Part shown: positions 22,487-33,933 of the stretch, in pieces | How positions within the stretch are numbered: position 1 is the first letter of the stretch | Layout of the letters: every line of letters begins with the position of its first letter | Assembly: GCF_003286085.1 (NCBI RefSeq) | Contig: NW_020825576.1 | Coordinates: 1 to 64,000, forward strand | Reading direction: 5' to 3' | Length of the DNA: 64,000 nt | Source of the DNA: Drosophila persimilis | Lineage: Eukaryota; Arthropoda; Insecta; Diptera; Drosophilidae | Translations under genes and position numbers: made by a program | Notes under the pieces: generated by a model | What the model saw: the letters and a program-made list of their open reading frames with translations, nothing else | What the model was told of the DNA's origin: nothing | Database searches by the model: none

Positions 22487-22859
22487 AAATGAGTTATATG
22501 TGTAGTTATTGCGTCCAACAGGGTTAGATGTACATATGTATATATGTATTAATATCTATGCTCAACTCTAACTACAGCATGCAATCTAGATCTACTATGT
22601 CATACGTATGTGCCAAGAATTGAAAGCGAGGTGCAATTGTTACAGCACAAGACAATAATTGCGAGTTTTTTAATCTTTTCGTCTTCACTCTTTAAATTTT
22701 TTGCACAAATACCTCTTGATAAGATTGGAAATTCCAGGTGCTGTACTCTCCTCTTCTGATGCTGGATGCTCCACTTGGATCTCCTTTGGTAGATGATATA
22801 TATATCTCCTTTTGTATATAGCTGCAGACAGGGTATTGCACGACCGACGCGGTGATTTT
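22487..22859 (-). repeat. Arm L of a 373-bp inverted repeat, with a possible coding remnant
   Basis: It is repeated in reverse at 25101-25473 with about one difference (one codon near the end of the remnant). On minus, a frame to 22685 ends PKEIQVEHPASEEESTAPG...KKFKE and then a stop, reading like the C-terminus of an unidentified protein. The ATG falls in the neighbouring ISY and is probably fortuitous. Confidence 0.7.
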
Positions 22860-23501
22860 TTATACCCGATACTCAAAATGAGTATTGGGGTATATTAGAT
22901 TTGTGGTAAAAGTGGATGTGTGTAACGTCCAGAAGGAATCGTTTCCGACCCCATAAATTATATGTATATATTCTTGATCAGCATCAATAGCCGAGTCGAT
23001 TGAGCCATGTCTGTCTGTCCGTCTGTCCGTCTGTCCGTCCGTCCGTCCGTCCGTCTGTCCGTCCCCTTCAGTGCCCAATGCTCAAAGACTATAAGAGCTA
23101 GAGCAACGATGTTTTGGATCCAGACTTCTGTGATATGTCACTGCTACAAAAATATTTCTAAACTTCGCCCCACCCCCTTCCGCCCCCACAAAGGACGAGA
23201 ATCAGTTGCATCCACAATATTGCAGATTCGAGAAAACTAAAAACGCAGAATCATAGAGAATGACCATATCTATCCAGTTGCTGAATTTGGATCAGATCAG
23301 ATCATTTTTATAGCCAAAAGGAACAAATCAATTTGCAGTGACCGACGTCACGCTCAGACTGATTTTCTGTCTCTCTCGCACGTACTCTTTGTCGTGTCGT
23401 TTAATATTAGCGGCGTCTGCCGGAGGAGAGCCACACTGACTTAGTATCGGGTATAACTGTAGAGTTGCGGTGTCCGCAGCAACTCACAACGTTCTCCCTC
23501 G
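22860..23501 (+). mobile_element. ISY/DINE-1 Helentron copy 7, internally deleted
   Basis: 642 bp. Both termini are normal, but module 1 fuses to module 3 near 23165 (AAATATTTCTAAACTTCGCCCC), removing the middle. Confidence 0.9.
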
Positions 23502-23977
23502 TTTAGTTTTGTTTGTTGAATTCTTTGCACACACGTCGCGGTCAATTTGGCAATTTAGCTGCAGCACATATGCATGTACATACATGTAGGTATAATAGAT
23601 TTTGGTTATTGATCTATTCTCCACTGTGTCACTGTCACTTTTGTCTTCCACTTTTATTAATACGTTTAATTTGCACGTCCACCCGGGGGCGCCATGAAAA
23701 TTTAGAATATTTTTTCTAAAATAAAGAGACCGAAAAACTTGGGTGACTGCAAACTTGTATTTTATGACGACGAAAAAAAAGGAGTGCGTGCGTTCGTTTT
23801 CATAGATTTTTCTCGACTTCTCTTCATATATTCAAACAATTTCTTCTGCGCCTATCTTACCTACGGTTGCAAAGCGGGGCGAATTCGCCAAGAGCGAGAG
23901 AGCGAGCTTATATTGCGCTCCTGCTTTGCCCTAGCCTAACTTACACTAGACTTCATAAAATACGATCCTAATAACAA
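23502..23977 (-). mobile_element. BEL-2 5' LTR with primer-binding site and leader start
   Basis: On minus, an LTR (23977-23695) lacks its first about 28 bp because of the ISY at 23978. It keeps the 58 bp with the TTATATTGCGCTCC region missing from copies a and b, and ends ...AATTTTCA. TGGCGCCCCCGGGTGGACG follows at once (23694-23676), placed as a primer-binding site, and then leader to 23502. This defines the LTR 3' edge and shows a full BEL-2 once stood here. Confidence 0.75.
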
Positions 23978-25100
23978 CGAGGGGGAACGTTGTGAGTTGC
24001 TGCGGACACCGCAACTCTACAGTTATACCCGATACTAAGTCAGTATGGCTCTCCTCCGGCAGACGCCGCTAATATTAAACGACACGACAAAGAGTGCGTG
24101 CGAGAGAGACAGAAAATCAGTCTGAGCGTGACGTCGGGCGCTGCGTAGCCACTAAAAATTGATTTCTTGCTTTTGGCTACAAAAATGATCCGATCTGATC
24201 CAGATTCGGCAACCGGATAGATATGGTCATTTTCTATGATTCTGCGTTTTTAGTTTACTCGAATTTGCAATATTGTGGATGCAACAGATTTTCGTCCTTT
24301 GTGTGGGCGGAAGGGGGTGGGGCGAAATTTTGAGATATACGTTTTATAGTGAGATCTAACAGGAGTGCGGATACCAGATTTGGCTACTCTAGCCTTAATA
24401 GTCTCTGAGATTTATGAATATCCCCAGATCTGCATCCTTTGCGGGGGCGGAAGGGGGTGTGGCGAAATTTTGAAACAAACTCGTCTCGGTCCGATATATT
24501 AGGAGTGTGGATACCAAATTTGGTTGCTCTAGCTTTTATAGTCTCTGAGATCTAGGCGCTAATGTTTTACTCTAAGCAAAGCCGCCTATGCTACGTGTGT
24601 GTTAGAGAGAGACAGGGCGAGAAAAAATGAAATTGTTTTCTTGATGCTGGCTATAATAATAATACGATCCAATTCAGATTCCGCAGTCTAAAAGATATGG
24701 TCATTCTCTACGATTCTGCGTTTTTTGTTTTCTCGTATCTTTAAAATTGTGGATGCCACAGATTTTCGCCCTTTGTGGGGGCGGAAGTGGGCGGGGCAAA
24801 GTTTTGAAATATTTTTGTAGCAGTGACATATCACAGAAGTCTGGATCCAAAACATCGTTGCTCTAGCTCTTATAGTCTTTGAGCACTAGGCGCTGAAGGG
24901 GACGGACAGACGGACAGACGGACGGACGGACAGACGGACAGACGGACAGACAGACATGGCTCAATCGACTCGGCTATTGATGCTGATCAAGAATATATAT
25001 ACTTTATGGGGTCGGAAACGATTCCTTCTGGACGTTACACACATCCACTTTTACCACAAATCTAATATACCCCAATACTCATTTTGAGTATCGGGTATAA
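23978..25100 (-). mobile_element. ISY/DINE-1 Helentron copy 8
   Basis: Full length. Its start replaces the last bases of the BEL-2 LTR. Its 5' end at 25100 joins inverted arm L'. Confidence 0.92.
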
Positions 25101-25473
25101 AAAATCACCGCGTCGGTCGTGCAATACCCTGTCTGCAGCTATATACAAAAGGAGATATATATATCATCTACCAAAGGAGATCCAAGTGGAGCATCCAGCA
25201 TCAGAAGAGGAGAGTACAGCACCTGGAATTTCCAATCTTATCAAGAGGTATTTGTGCAAAAAATTGAAAGAGTGAAGACGAAAAGATTAAAAAACTCGCA
25301 ATTATTGTCTTGTGCTGTAACAATTGCACCTCGCTTTCAATTCTTGGCACATACGTATGACATAGTAGATCTAGATTGCATGCTGTAGTTAGAGTTGAGC
25401 ATAGATATTAATACATATATACATATGTACATCTAACCCTGTTGGACGCAATAACTACACATATAACTCATTT
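25101..25473 (+). repeat. Arm L' of the 373-bp inverted repeat
   Basis: Reverse complement of 22487-22859. The remnant frame (25084-25275, ending KKLKE) differs by one residue from the other arm, so the two arms are young or kept alike by conversion. Confidence 0.7.
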
Positions 25474-26587
25474 TTATACCCGATACTCAAAATGAGTATT
25501 GGGGTATATTAGATTTGTGGTAAAAGTGTATGTGTGTAACGTCCAGAAGGAATCGTTTCCGACCCCATAAAGTATATATATTCTTGATCAGCATCAATAG
25601 CCGAGTCGATTGAGCCATGTCTGTCTGTCCGTCCGTCCGTCTGTCCGTCTGTCCGTCTGTCCGTCCCCTTCAGCGCCTAATGCTCAAAGACTATAAGAGC
25701 TAGAGCAACGATGTTTTGGATCCAGACTTCTGTGATATGTCACTGCTCCAAAAATATTTCAAAACTTTGCCCCGCCCACTTCCGCCCCCACAAAGGGCGA
25801 AAATCTGTGGCATCCACAATTTCGACGATACGAGAAAAGTAAAAACGCAGAATCGTAGAAGATGACTATATCTTCTAGAGTGCAACATCTGAACCAGATC
25901 GTATAATTATTACAGCCAGAATCACGAAAACAATTTCACTCTTTCTCGCTCTGTCTCACTCTAACACACAGGTTTCATGGTCGGTTTTGCCAATTGCAAA
26001 ATATGAGTTCAAGGATCTCAGAACCCATAAGAGCTAGAGCAACCAAATTTGGTATCCACACTCCTGTGATATCGGACATTGACCATTTTGTGTCAAAATT
26101 TCGCCACACCCCCTTCCGCCCACGCAAAGGACGAAAATCTGAGGCAACCACAAATCTCAGAGACTATTAAGGCTAGAGTAACCAAATTTGGTACACACAC
26201 TCCTTTAAGATGTCACTATAAAACGTATATCTCAGAATTTCGCCCCACCCCCATCCGCCCCCACAAAGGACGAAAATCTGTTGCATCCACAATATTGCAG
26301 ATTCGAGAAAACTAAAAACGCAGAATCATAGAGAATGACTATATCTATCCGGTTGCTGAATTTGGATCAGATCAGATAATTTTTGTAGCCAAAAGGAGCA
26401 AATCAATTTGCATTGGCTACGCAGCGCCCGACGTCACGCACAGACTGATTTTCTGTCTCTCGCGCACGCATTCTTTGTCGTGTCGTTTAATATTAGCGGC
26501 GTCTGCCGGAGGAGAGCCATACTGACTTAGTATCGGTTATAACTGTAGAGTTGCGGTGTCCGCAGCAACTCACAACGTTCCCCCTCG
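25474..26587 (+). mobile_element. ISY/DINE-1 Helentron copy 9
   Basis: Full length, mirror of copy 6 on its left half. The right half differs from copy 6, so arm identity ends inside it. It joins copy 10 with no spacer. Confidence 0.92.
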
Positions 26588-27218
26588 TTATACCCGATAC
26601 TCAAATTGAGTATTGGGGTATATTAGATTTGTGGTAAAAGTGGATGTGTGTAACGTCCAGAAGGAATCGTTTCCGACCCTATAAAGTATATATATTCTTG
26701 ATCAGCATCAATAGCCGAGTCGATTGAGCCCTGTCTGTCTGTCCGTCCGTCCGTCTGTCCGTCTGTTCGTCTGTCCGTCTGTCCGTCCCCTTCAGCGCCT
26801 AATGCTCAAAGACTATAAGAGCTAGAGCAACGATGTTTTGGATCCAGACTTCTGTGATATGTCACTGCTCCAAAAATATTTCAAAACTTTGCCCCGCCCA
26901 CTTCCGCCCCCACAAAGGGCGAAAATCTGTGGCATCCACAATTTCGACGATACGAGAAAACTAAAAACGCAGAATCGTAGAAGATGACCATATCTATTAG
27001 ATTGCTGAATCTGGATCAGCCAAAAGGAACAAATCAATTTGCAGTGGCTACGCAGCGCCCGACGTCACGCTCAGACTGATTTTCTGTCTCTCTCGCACGC
27101 ACTCTTTGTCGTGTCGTTAAATATTAGCGGCGTCTGCCGGAGGAGAGCCATACTGACTTAGTATCGGGTATAACCTTAGAGTTGCGGTGTCCGCAGCAAC
27201 TCACAACGTTCCCCCTCG
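26588..27218 (+). mobile_element. ISY/DINE-1 Helentron copy 10, internally deleted, head-to-tail with copy 9
   Basis: 631 bp. Module 1 fuses to module 3 at the shared AACGCAGAATCRTAG segment (about 26965-26990). It starts TTATACCCGATACTC directly after the CTCG of copy 9. Confidence 0.9.
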
Positions 27219-27237
27219 TTTTTTACTGTATTGAAGC

Positions 27238-28285
27238 TGTAAGTGACCCAATTTCCTTGTTCTCTTTTGCGCCTGAATTCGTAAAATCGTAAAAGGCATG
27301 CGCAGCGGCCAGCCGCTGCTGATAAGAGAGCGCAACGCTTGCGTTCCCCACGCTCGAAGCTTTTCGTTCTCGTCGTTGCCAATTCTGCTTTAAGCTGGCA
27401 GTGCTCGCTTTCCATTGTGAGGAACCATGGTTCCCACAGGCCGAGTGCGACCAAAGGCACAGTCGGATAAAAGCTGACGGCCGGCCGGATAAGGCGAAGG
27501 TCAGGCCAGATGCCCCCGGTTATCCGGACGCGGCGAAGAGGCCAAGGGCCTCGAGAGGGGAAGTGCCCTGCTCTCGGAGAGAGAGACACAAGAGAGGCAA
27601 AGGAAACGGCGGGATCGGGCCAGCAGTAATTTGGCGCATGACCAAATAAGGGCACGGGATCACGCCGCCGGCCAGGCCCCGTTACGAAGGCCGTGGAAAC
27701 CAGGAGACGGCGATGGAAAACTACCGACGCCGAGCCGGGGCCTGGCAAGGGGCTATAAAAGGAGGCGGCGGCGTCAAAGCGGGTCTCTTGTCACGCAGAT
27801 AAGTAAGCGCGCGCGCACGTTGAGACCCGGTCGAAACGCAAGAGTGATACTCGGTACGAAACAAAGAAGTGTAGTGAAGTGTAGCAGCAGGCAGACAGGC
27901 CCCGCCTGCCCCCCCAGAGTAAGTCTAAATTAAGTGAAGATCCCCGTACGCCGGTGGAAGCTAGGAGGGGAGTGCGAGACGTGGAGTGCGGATTCGAGTG
28001 GCGGACCAAAGCAATAGCGGAGGTCAACTTGCCCCAATCAATAGCCTCGACGCTGCCACACCCGACGAGAGCCCCCGCGTGGTGGAGATCGGTAGTTAAG
28101 AGAAACTGTAACACCTAGCCCTAAGTCCTAATAGAATTGCGAATAAAGCGAAATTCAAATACAAAGAAAAGGAAAGTCTTATCATTTGTCGTTGGGGGCA
28201 ACAATAAAAATACGTTGCTGCGAATCTGCCGACCGCTGAGCAAGCCCAGCAAACTCAAGCGGGCCCAAAAAGCAGGTTCGTTACA
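27238..28285 (+). mobile_element. Probable solo LTR, GC-rich, about 1,048 bp
   Basis: Bounded by TGTAAGTGACCC and GGTTCGTTACA (TGT...ACA). It contains a good TATA box (GGCTATAAAAGGAGG at about 27751) with a plausible start about 30 bp on, and an AATAAAG signal near 28142. This layout (U3-TATA-R-polyA-U5) fits an LTR of a large Gypsy-group element (Osvaldo-like size), but the family is not identified. No primer-binding site or clear target duplication was found. Confidence 0.5.
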
Positions 28286-28899
28286 CCATGCATTTTTGTA
28301 ATGCATTGAAACGTAGCCGACAAATACACTAACAACAAAAAAAAGAAAATTTTTTTTAATCTCCTTAAACCAACAACCATAAAAATGTTTTTTTATTTTT
28401 AATTAAATTGCGTTTTGGCTCACCATGGCGGTACGCTGGTGTGACCCCCTCGGCTTTTTATAATTTTTTAATTTTTCGTTTTTTCTTTATACATATTTAA
28501 TTTCCTTATTTCTAATATCATATATTATATTCATATACGCTCTCGTTTATATATACATACCTCTATAAATATAAACGTTTCTCTTTCTCCTTTAGAGATT
28601 AAGCCTCATATTTTTGTAATGAATTGTTTTGTAATGAATTCCCATTAATTGTTGCCGTTATTAAGGATCATGTGGCGCCAAGATGACGTAACCTAGCAGA
28701 AGTAGAGCGTTTATTTTAGGGATCGTTACCCATTACTCAGCCTATTTGGACCGGTGCGATCAAGGAAGGGTGGGCATACCGAGTTGCAATGACACCGCAA
28801 GCAACTCCCGCTCGAATTAGTTCCGCTGACTCATCTCCCTACACTATCATTTCTCTGTAAATTTCTTCCGTCTGAACCTTGAACCGCACAAGAAACTTA
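28286..28899. other. AT-rich sequence without gene between LTR-like block and ISY
   Basis: T-rich and A-rich stretches (28330-28620), then a more complex part (28670-28895) containing TGTGGCGCCAAGATGACG, possibly an eroded retroelement leader. No ORF and no repeat partner inside the window. Confidence 0.35.
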
Positions 28900-29594
28900 T
28901 TATACCCGATACTCAAAATGAGTATTGGGGTATATTAGATTTGTGGTAAAAGTGGATGTGTGTAACGTCCAGAAGGAATCGTTTCCGACCCTATAAAGTA
29001 TATATATTCTTGATCAGCATCAATAGCCGAGTCGATTGAGCCCTGTCTGTCTGTCCGTCCGTCCGTCTGTCCGTCTGTCCGTCCCCTTCAGCGCCTAATG
29101 CTCAAAGACTATAAGAGCTAGAGCAACGATGTTTTGGATCCAGACTTCTGTGATATGTCACTGCTCCAAAAATATTTCAAAACTTTGCCCCGCCCACTTC
29201 CGCCCCCACAAAGGGCGAAAATCTGTGGCATCCACAATTTCGACGATACGAGAAAACTAAAAACGCAGAATCGTAGAAGATGACTATATCTTCTAGAGGC
29301 CATGTTTTCTAGAGAAAACTAAAAACGCAGAATCATAGAGAATGACTATATCTATCCGGTTGCTGAATTTGGATCAGATCAGATAATTTTTGTAGCCAAA
29401 AGGAACAAATCAATTTGCATTGGCTACGCAGCGCCCGACGTCACGCTCAGACTGATTTTCTGTCTCTCTCGCACGCATTCTTTGTCGTGTCGTTTAATAT
29501 TAGCGGCGTCTGCCGGAGGAGAGCCATACTGACTTAGTATCGGGTATAACTGTAGAAATGCGGTGTCCGCAGCAACTCACAACGTTCCCCCTCG
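28900..29594 (+). mobile_element. ISY/DINE-1 Helentron copy 11, internally deleted
   Basis: 695 bp. Deletion junction near 29300 with a small filler (GGCCATGTTTTCTAGA). The 3' hairpin carries a private change (GTAGAAATGCGG) shared only with copy 14, its mirror partner. Confidence 0.9.
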
Positions 29595-29598
29595 TTTT

Positions 29599-30670
29599 TT
29601 ATACCCGATACTCAAAATGAGTATTGGGGTATATTAGATTTGTGGTAAAAGTGTATGTGTGTAACGTCCAGAAGGAATCGTTTCCGACCCTATAAAGTAT
29701 ATATATTCTTGATCAGCATCAATAGCCGAGTCGATTGAGCCATGTCTGTCTGTCCGTCTGTCCGTCCCCTTCAGCGCCTAATGCTCAAAGACTATAAGAG
29801 CTAGAGCAACGATGTTTTGGATCCAGACTTCTGTGATATGTCACTGCTAGAAAAATATTTCAATACTTCGCCCCGCCCACTTCCGCCCCCACAAAGGACG
29901 AAAATCTGTGGCATCCACATTTTTCGACGATACGATAAAACCAAAAACGCAGAATCGTAGAAGATGACTATATCTTCTAGAGTGCAAAATCTCAACCAGA
30001 TCGTATAATTATTACAGCCAGAATCACGAAAACAGTTTCAATCTTTCTCGCTCTGTCTCACTCTAACACACAGGTTTCATGGTCGGTTTTGCCAATTGCA
30101 AAATATGAGTTCAAGGATCTCAGAACCCATAAGAGCTAGAGCAACCAAATTTGGTATCCACACTCCTGTGATATCGGACCTTGACCGTTTTGTGTCAAAA
30201 TTTCGCCACACCCCTTTCCGCCCCCGCAAAGGACGAAAATCTGGGGCAACCACAAATCTCAGAGACTATTAAGGCTAGAGTAACCAAATTTGGTACACAC
30301 ACTCTTTTAAGATGTCACTATAAAACGTATATCTCATCCGCCCCCACAAAGGACGAAAATCTGTTGCATCCACAATATTGCAGATTCGAGAAAACTAAAA
30401 ACGCAGAATCATAGAGAATGACTATATCTATCCGGTTGCTGAATTTGGATCAGATCAGATAATTTTTGTAGCCAAAAGGAACAAATCAATTTGCATTGGC
30501 TACGCAGCGCCCGACGTCACGCTCAGACTGATTTTCTGTCTCTCTCGCACGCACTCTTTGTCGTGTCGTTTAATATTAGCGGCGTCTGCCGGAGGAGAGC
30601 CATACTGACTTAGTATCGGGTATAACTGTAGAGTTGCGGTGTCCGCAGCAACTCACAACGTTCCACCTCG
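29599..30670 (+). mobile_element. ISY/DINE-1 Helentron copy 12, left palindrome arm
   Basis: Near full length. It has a private deletion at about 30335 (TATCTCATCCGCCCCC) and other private changes that recur, inverted, in copy 13. Confidence 0.92.
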
Positions 30671-30886
30671 TTTTTATTGTCTTTGCTCCTAATGCTCGAG
30701 CTCGTGACGCGATCTCTCCCTACCCCACCCGCAACTCTACCCGACTAACCATGAGACCGGCAGCAATGGATCTCGATCATACCCTCCATCTGCTCGTCTA
30801 CCGTTTCAGATCCTAGCCTCCTGCTTCGTTACCTGTTACAGTATTAGCTATATTTATTTATATATATAATAAATTTAAAAGAAAAG
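30671..30886. other. Palindrome spacer, possible 3' end of a retroelement
   Basis: 216 bp between the two palindrome arms. It reads like a 3' end on plus: a short frame ending LLVYRFRS and a stop, then AT-rich sequence with AATAAATTTAAAAG, an apparent polyadenylation signal and A-rich tail. Not identified. Confidence 0.4.
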
Positions 30887-31965
30887 CGAGGGGGAACGTT
30901 GTGAGTTGCTGCGGACACAGCAACTCTACAGTTATACCCGATACTAAGTCAGTATGGCTCTCCTCCGGCAGACGCCGCTAATATTAAACGACACGACAAA
31001 GAATGCGTGCGAGAGAGACAGAAAATCAGTCTGAGCGTGACGTCGGGCGCTGCGTAGCCAATGCAAATTGATTTGTTCCTTTTGGCTACAAAAATTATCT
31101 GATCTGATCCAAATTCAGCAACCGGATAGATATAGTCATTCTCTATGATTCTGCGTTTTTAGTTTTCTCGAATCTGCAATATTGTGGATGCAACAGATTT
31201 TCGTCCTTTGTGGGGGCGGATGAGATATACGTTTTATAGTGACATCTTAAAAGAGTGTGTGTACCAAATTTGGTTACTCTAGCCTTAATAGTCTCTGAGA
31301 TTTGTGGTTGCCCCAGATTTTCGTCCTTTGCGGGGGCGGAAGGGGTGTGGCGAAATTTTGACACAAAACGGTCAAGGTCCGATATCACAGGAGTGTGGAT
31401 ACCAAATTTGGTTGCTCTAGCTCTTATGGGTTCTGAGATCCTTGAACTCATATTTTGCAATTGGCAAAACCGACCATGAAACCTGTGTGTTAGAGTGAGA
31501 CAGAGCGAGAAAGATTGAAACTGTTTTCGTGATTCTGGCTGTAATAATTATACGATCTGGTTGAGATTTTGCACTCTAGAAGATATAGTCATCTTCTACG
31601 ATTCTGCGTTTTTGGTTTTATCGTATCGTCGAAAAATGTGGATGCCACAGATTTTCGTCCTTTGTGGGGGCGGAAGTGGGCGGGGCGAAGTATTGAAATA
31701 TTTTTCTAGCAGTGACATATCACAGAAGTCTGGATCCAAAACATCGTTGCTCTAGCTCTTATAGTCTTTGAGCATTAGGCGCTGAAGGGGACGGACAGAC
31801 GGACGGACGGACAGACAGACATGGCTCAATCGACTCGGCTATTGATGCTGATCAAGAATATATATACTTTATGGGGTCGGAAACGATTCCTTCTGGACGT
31901 TACACACATACACTTTTACCACAAATCTAATATACCCCAATACTCATTTTGAGTATCGGGTATAA
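30887..31965 (-). mobile_element. ISY/DINE-1 Helentron copy 13, right palindrome arm
   Basis: Mirror of copy 12, including the deletion (GGGGGCGGATGAGATATACG at about 31213) and GAAAGATTGAAACTG. Confidence 0.92.
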
Positions 31966-31969
31966 AAAA

Positions 31970-33101
31970 CGAGGGGGAACGTTGTGAGTTGCTGCGGACA
32001 CCGCATTTCTACAGTTATACCCGATACTAAGTCAGTATGGCTCTCCTCCGGCAGACGCCGCTAATATTAAACGACACGACAAAGAGTGCGTGCGAGAGAG
32101 ACAGAAAATAAGTCTGAGCGTGACGTCGGGCGCTGCGTAGCCACTGAAAATTGATTTGTTCCTTTTGGCTATAAAACTGATCTGATCTCATTCAGATTCA
32201 GCAATCTGATAGATATGGTCATTATCTATGATTCTGCGTTTTTAATTTTCTCGAATCTGTAATATTGTGGATGCAACAGATTTTCGTCCTTTGTTGGGGC
32301 GGAAGGGGGTGGGGCGTAATTTTGAGATATACGTTTTATAGTGAGATCTAACAGGAGTGCGGATATCGAATTTGGTTACTCTAGCCTTAATAGTCTCTGA
32401 GATTTGTGGATGCCCCAGATTTTCGTCGTTTTCGGTGGCGGAAGGGGGTGTGGCAAAATTTGGACAAGAAACGGATAAGGTCCAATATCACAGGAGTGTG
32501 GATACCACATTTGGTTGCTCTGGCTCTTATGGGTTCTGAGATCCTTGAACTCATATTTTGCAATTAACAAAACCGACCATGAAACCTGTGTGTTAGAGAG
32601 AGAGACAGAGCGAGAGGGAATGAAATTGTTTTCTTGATTCAGGCTATAATAATTATACGATCTGGTTCAGATTTTGCACTCTAGAAGATATAGTCATCTT
32701 CTACGATTCTGCGTTTTTAGTTTTCTCGTATCGTCGAAATTGTGGATGCCACAGATTTTCGTCCTTTGTGGGGGCGGAAGTGGGCGGGGCGAAGTATTGA
32801 AATATTCTTGTAGCAGTGACATATCACAGAAGTCTGGATCCAAAACATGGTTGCTCTAGCTCTTATAGTCTTTGAGCACTAGGCGCTGAAGGGGACGGAC
32901 GGACGGACGGACGGACGGACGGATGGACGGACGGACGGACAGACGGACAGACAGACAGGGCTCAATCGACTCGGCTATTGATGCTGATCAAGAATATATA
33001 TACTTTATGGGGACGGAAACGATTCCTTCTGGACGTTACACACATCCACTTTCACCACAAATCTAATATACCCCAATACTCATTTTGAGTATCGGGTATA
33101 A
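31970..33101 (-). mobile_element. ISY/DINE-1 Helentron copy 14
   Basis: Full length, head-to-tail with copy 13. It shares the hairpin variant of copy 11 for its first part and diverges from it from about 32140. A nearly pure GGAC run at about 32895-32945 replaces the usual mixed tract. Confidence 0.92.
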
Positions 33102-33330
33102 AAATCAGCAAGTCAAGTGGAAAATAGATTCATTAATCGGATAAAATTATGTGCGCATGGTTAAATGTTCTATATAGCTAATAATATTCGACGGAATATC
33201 AAAATATAGCAATATAGTTTCCAATCCTTGGATCCTCCGATTAACCTATTATAAGCCAAGGGGATATTTCAATTTTCCCCCGAAAATAATGAAAATTTAT
33301 TAATGTTACCGCAGTTCAGGTGAAAGATAT
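33102..33330. other. Host flank left of BEL-1
   Basis: About 33108-33200 is a diverged duplicate of the sequence upstream of the Tbc1d13-like gene (41325-41420). The last five bases, GATAT (33326-33330), are the left target-site duplicate of BEL-1. Confidence 0.6.
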
Positions 33331-33909
33331 TGTTAATGTGTGTGTGTGTGTGTGTAGGAAGCTGGGTTGCATTCGGTACATAAACCGTCTACAGTTTGGT
33401 CGTCGCAACTAGAACTTGAACCAGTTGGACTGCGGAGTGGGTATCCTACGGTGCGCAAGGGAGGATCTGAAGACACGGCGACAGCCCCTGATGATTGCGA
33501 TGGAAGATGAGTGACAGGCAGCTATGGTACTTTTTCTGATACTGAGTTTTATTGAACAAATGCATCTCCTTATATAGCTAGCAGTGGTACTCTTATTCTA
33601 TGGGAAGGAACGCACAGGCTCCTTGTGAGTGTATTTTTAGATTGGGTACACTTACTCTGTGCGGAGGTTATATTTCAGTGTATTTACTTAGGTACTTGGC
33701 AGCAATAAAGTAGATAGTTTATTGCTTGATCCCTTTTGGTGGGTTCGAGTTTACAAGTGCTATTGTCTATTCTTAGTTGCTAATGTATTTTTCGTGTCGT
33801 CATATTCAGTTACATGAAATGACATGAACAATTTTATTTATGAGCATTTGTGTATGAGATTGAACTGTATATTCCTAATATTCATTAAATACATGTCTGT
33901 GGCTGAACA
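33331..33909 (-). mobile_element. BEL-1 3' LTR
   Basis: 579 bp, minus-strand start TGTTCAGCCACAGACATG after the purine tract GGCCGGGAGAA, and end ...CATTAACA. It has a TATA-like CTATATAAGGAG (about 33580) followed by TCAATAAAACTC, a likely polyadenylation signal in R. A (GT)n run sits at its plus-strand left end. Confidence 0.8.
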
Positions 33910-33933
33910 TTCTCCCGGCCGTTGAACTGGTGT

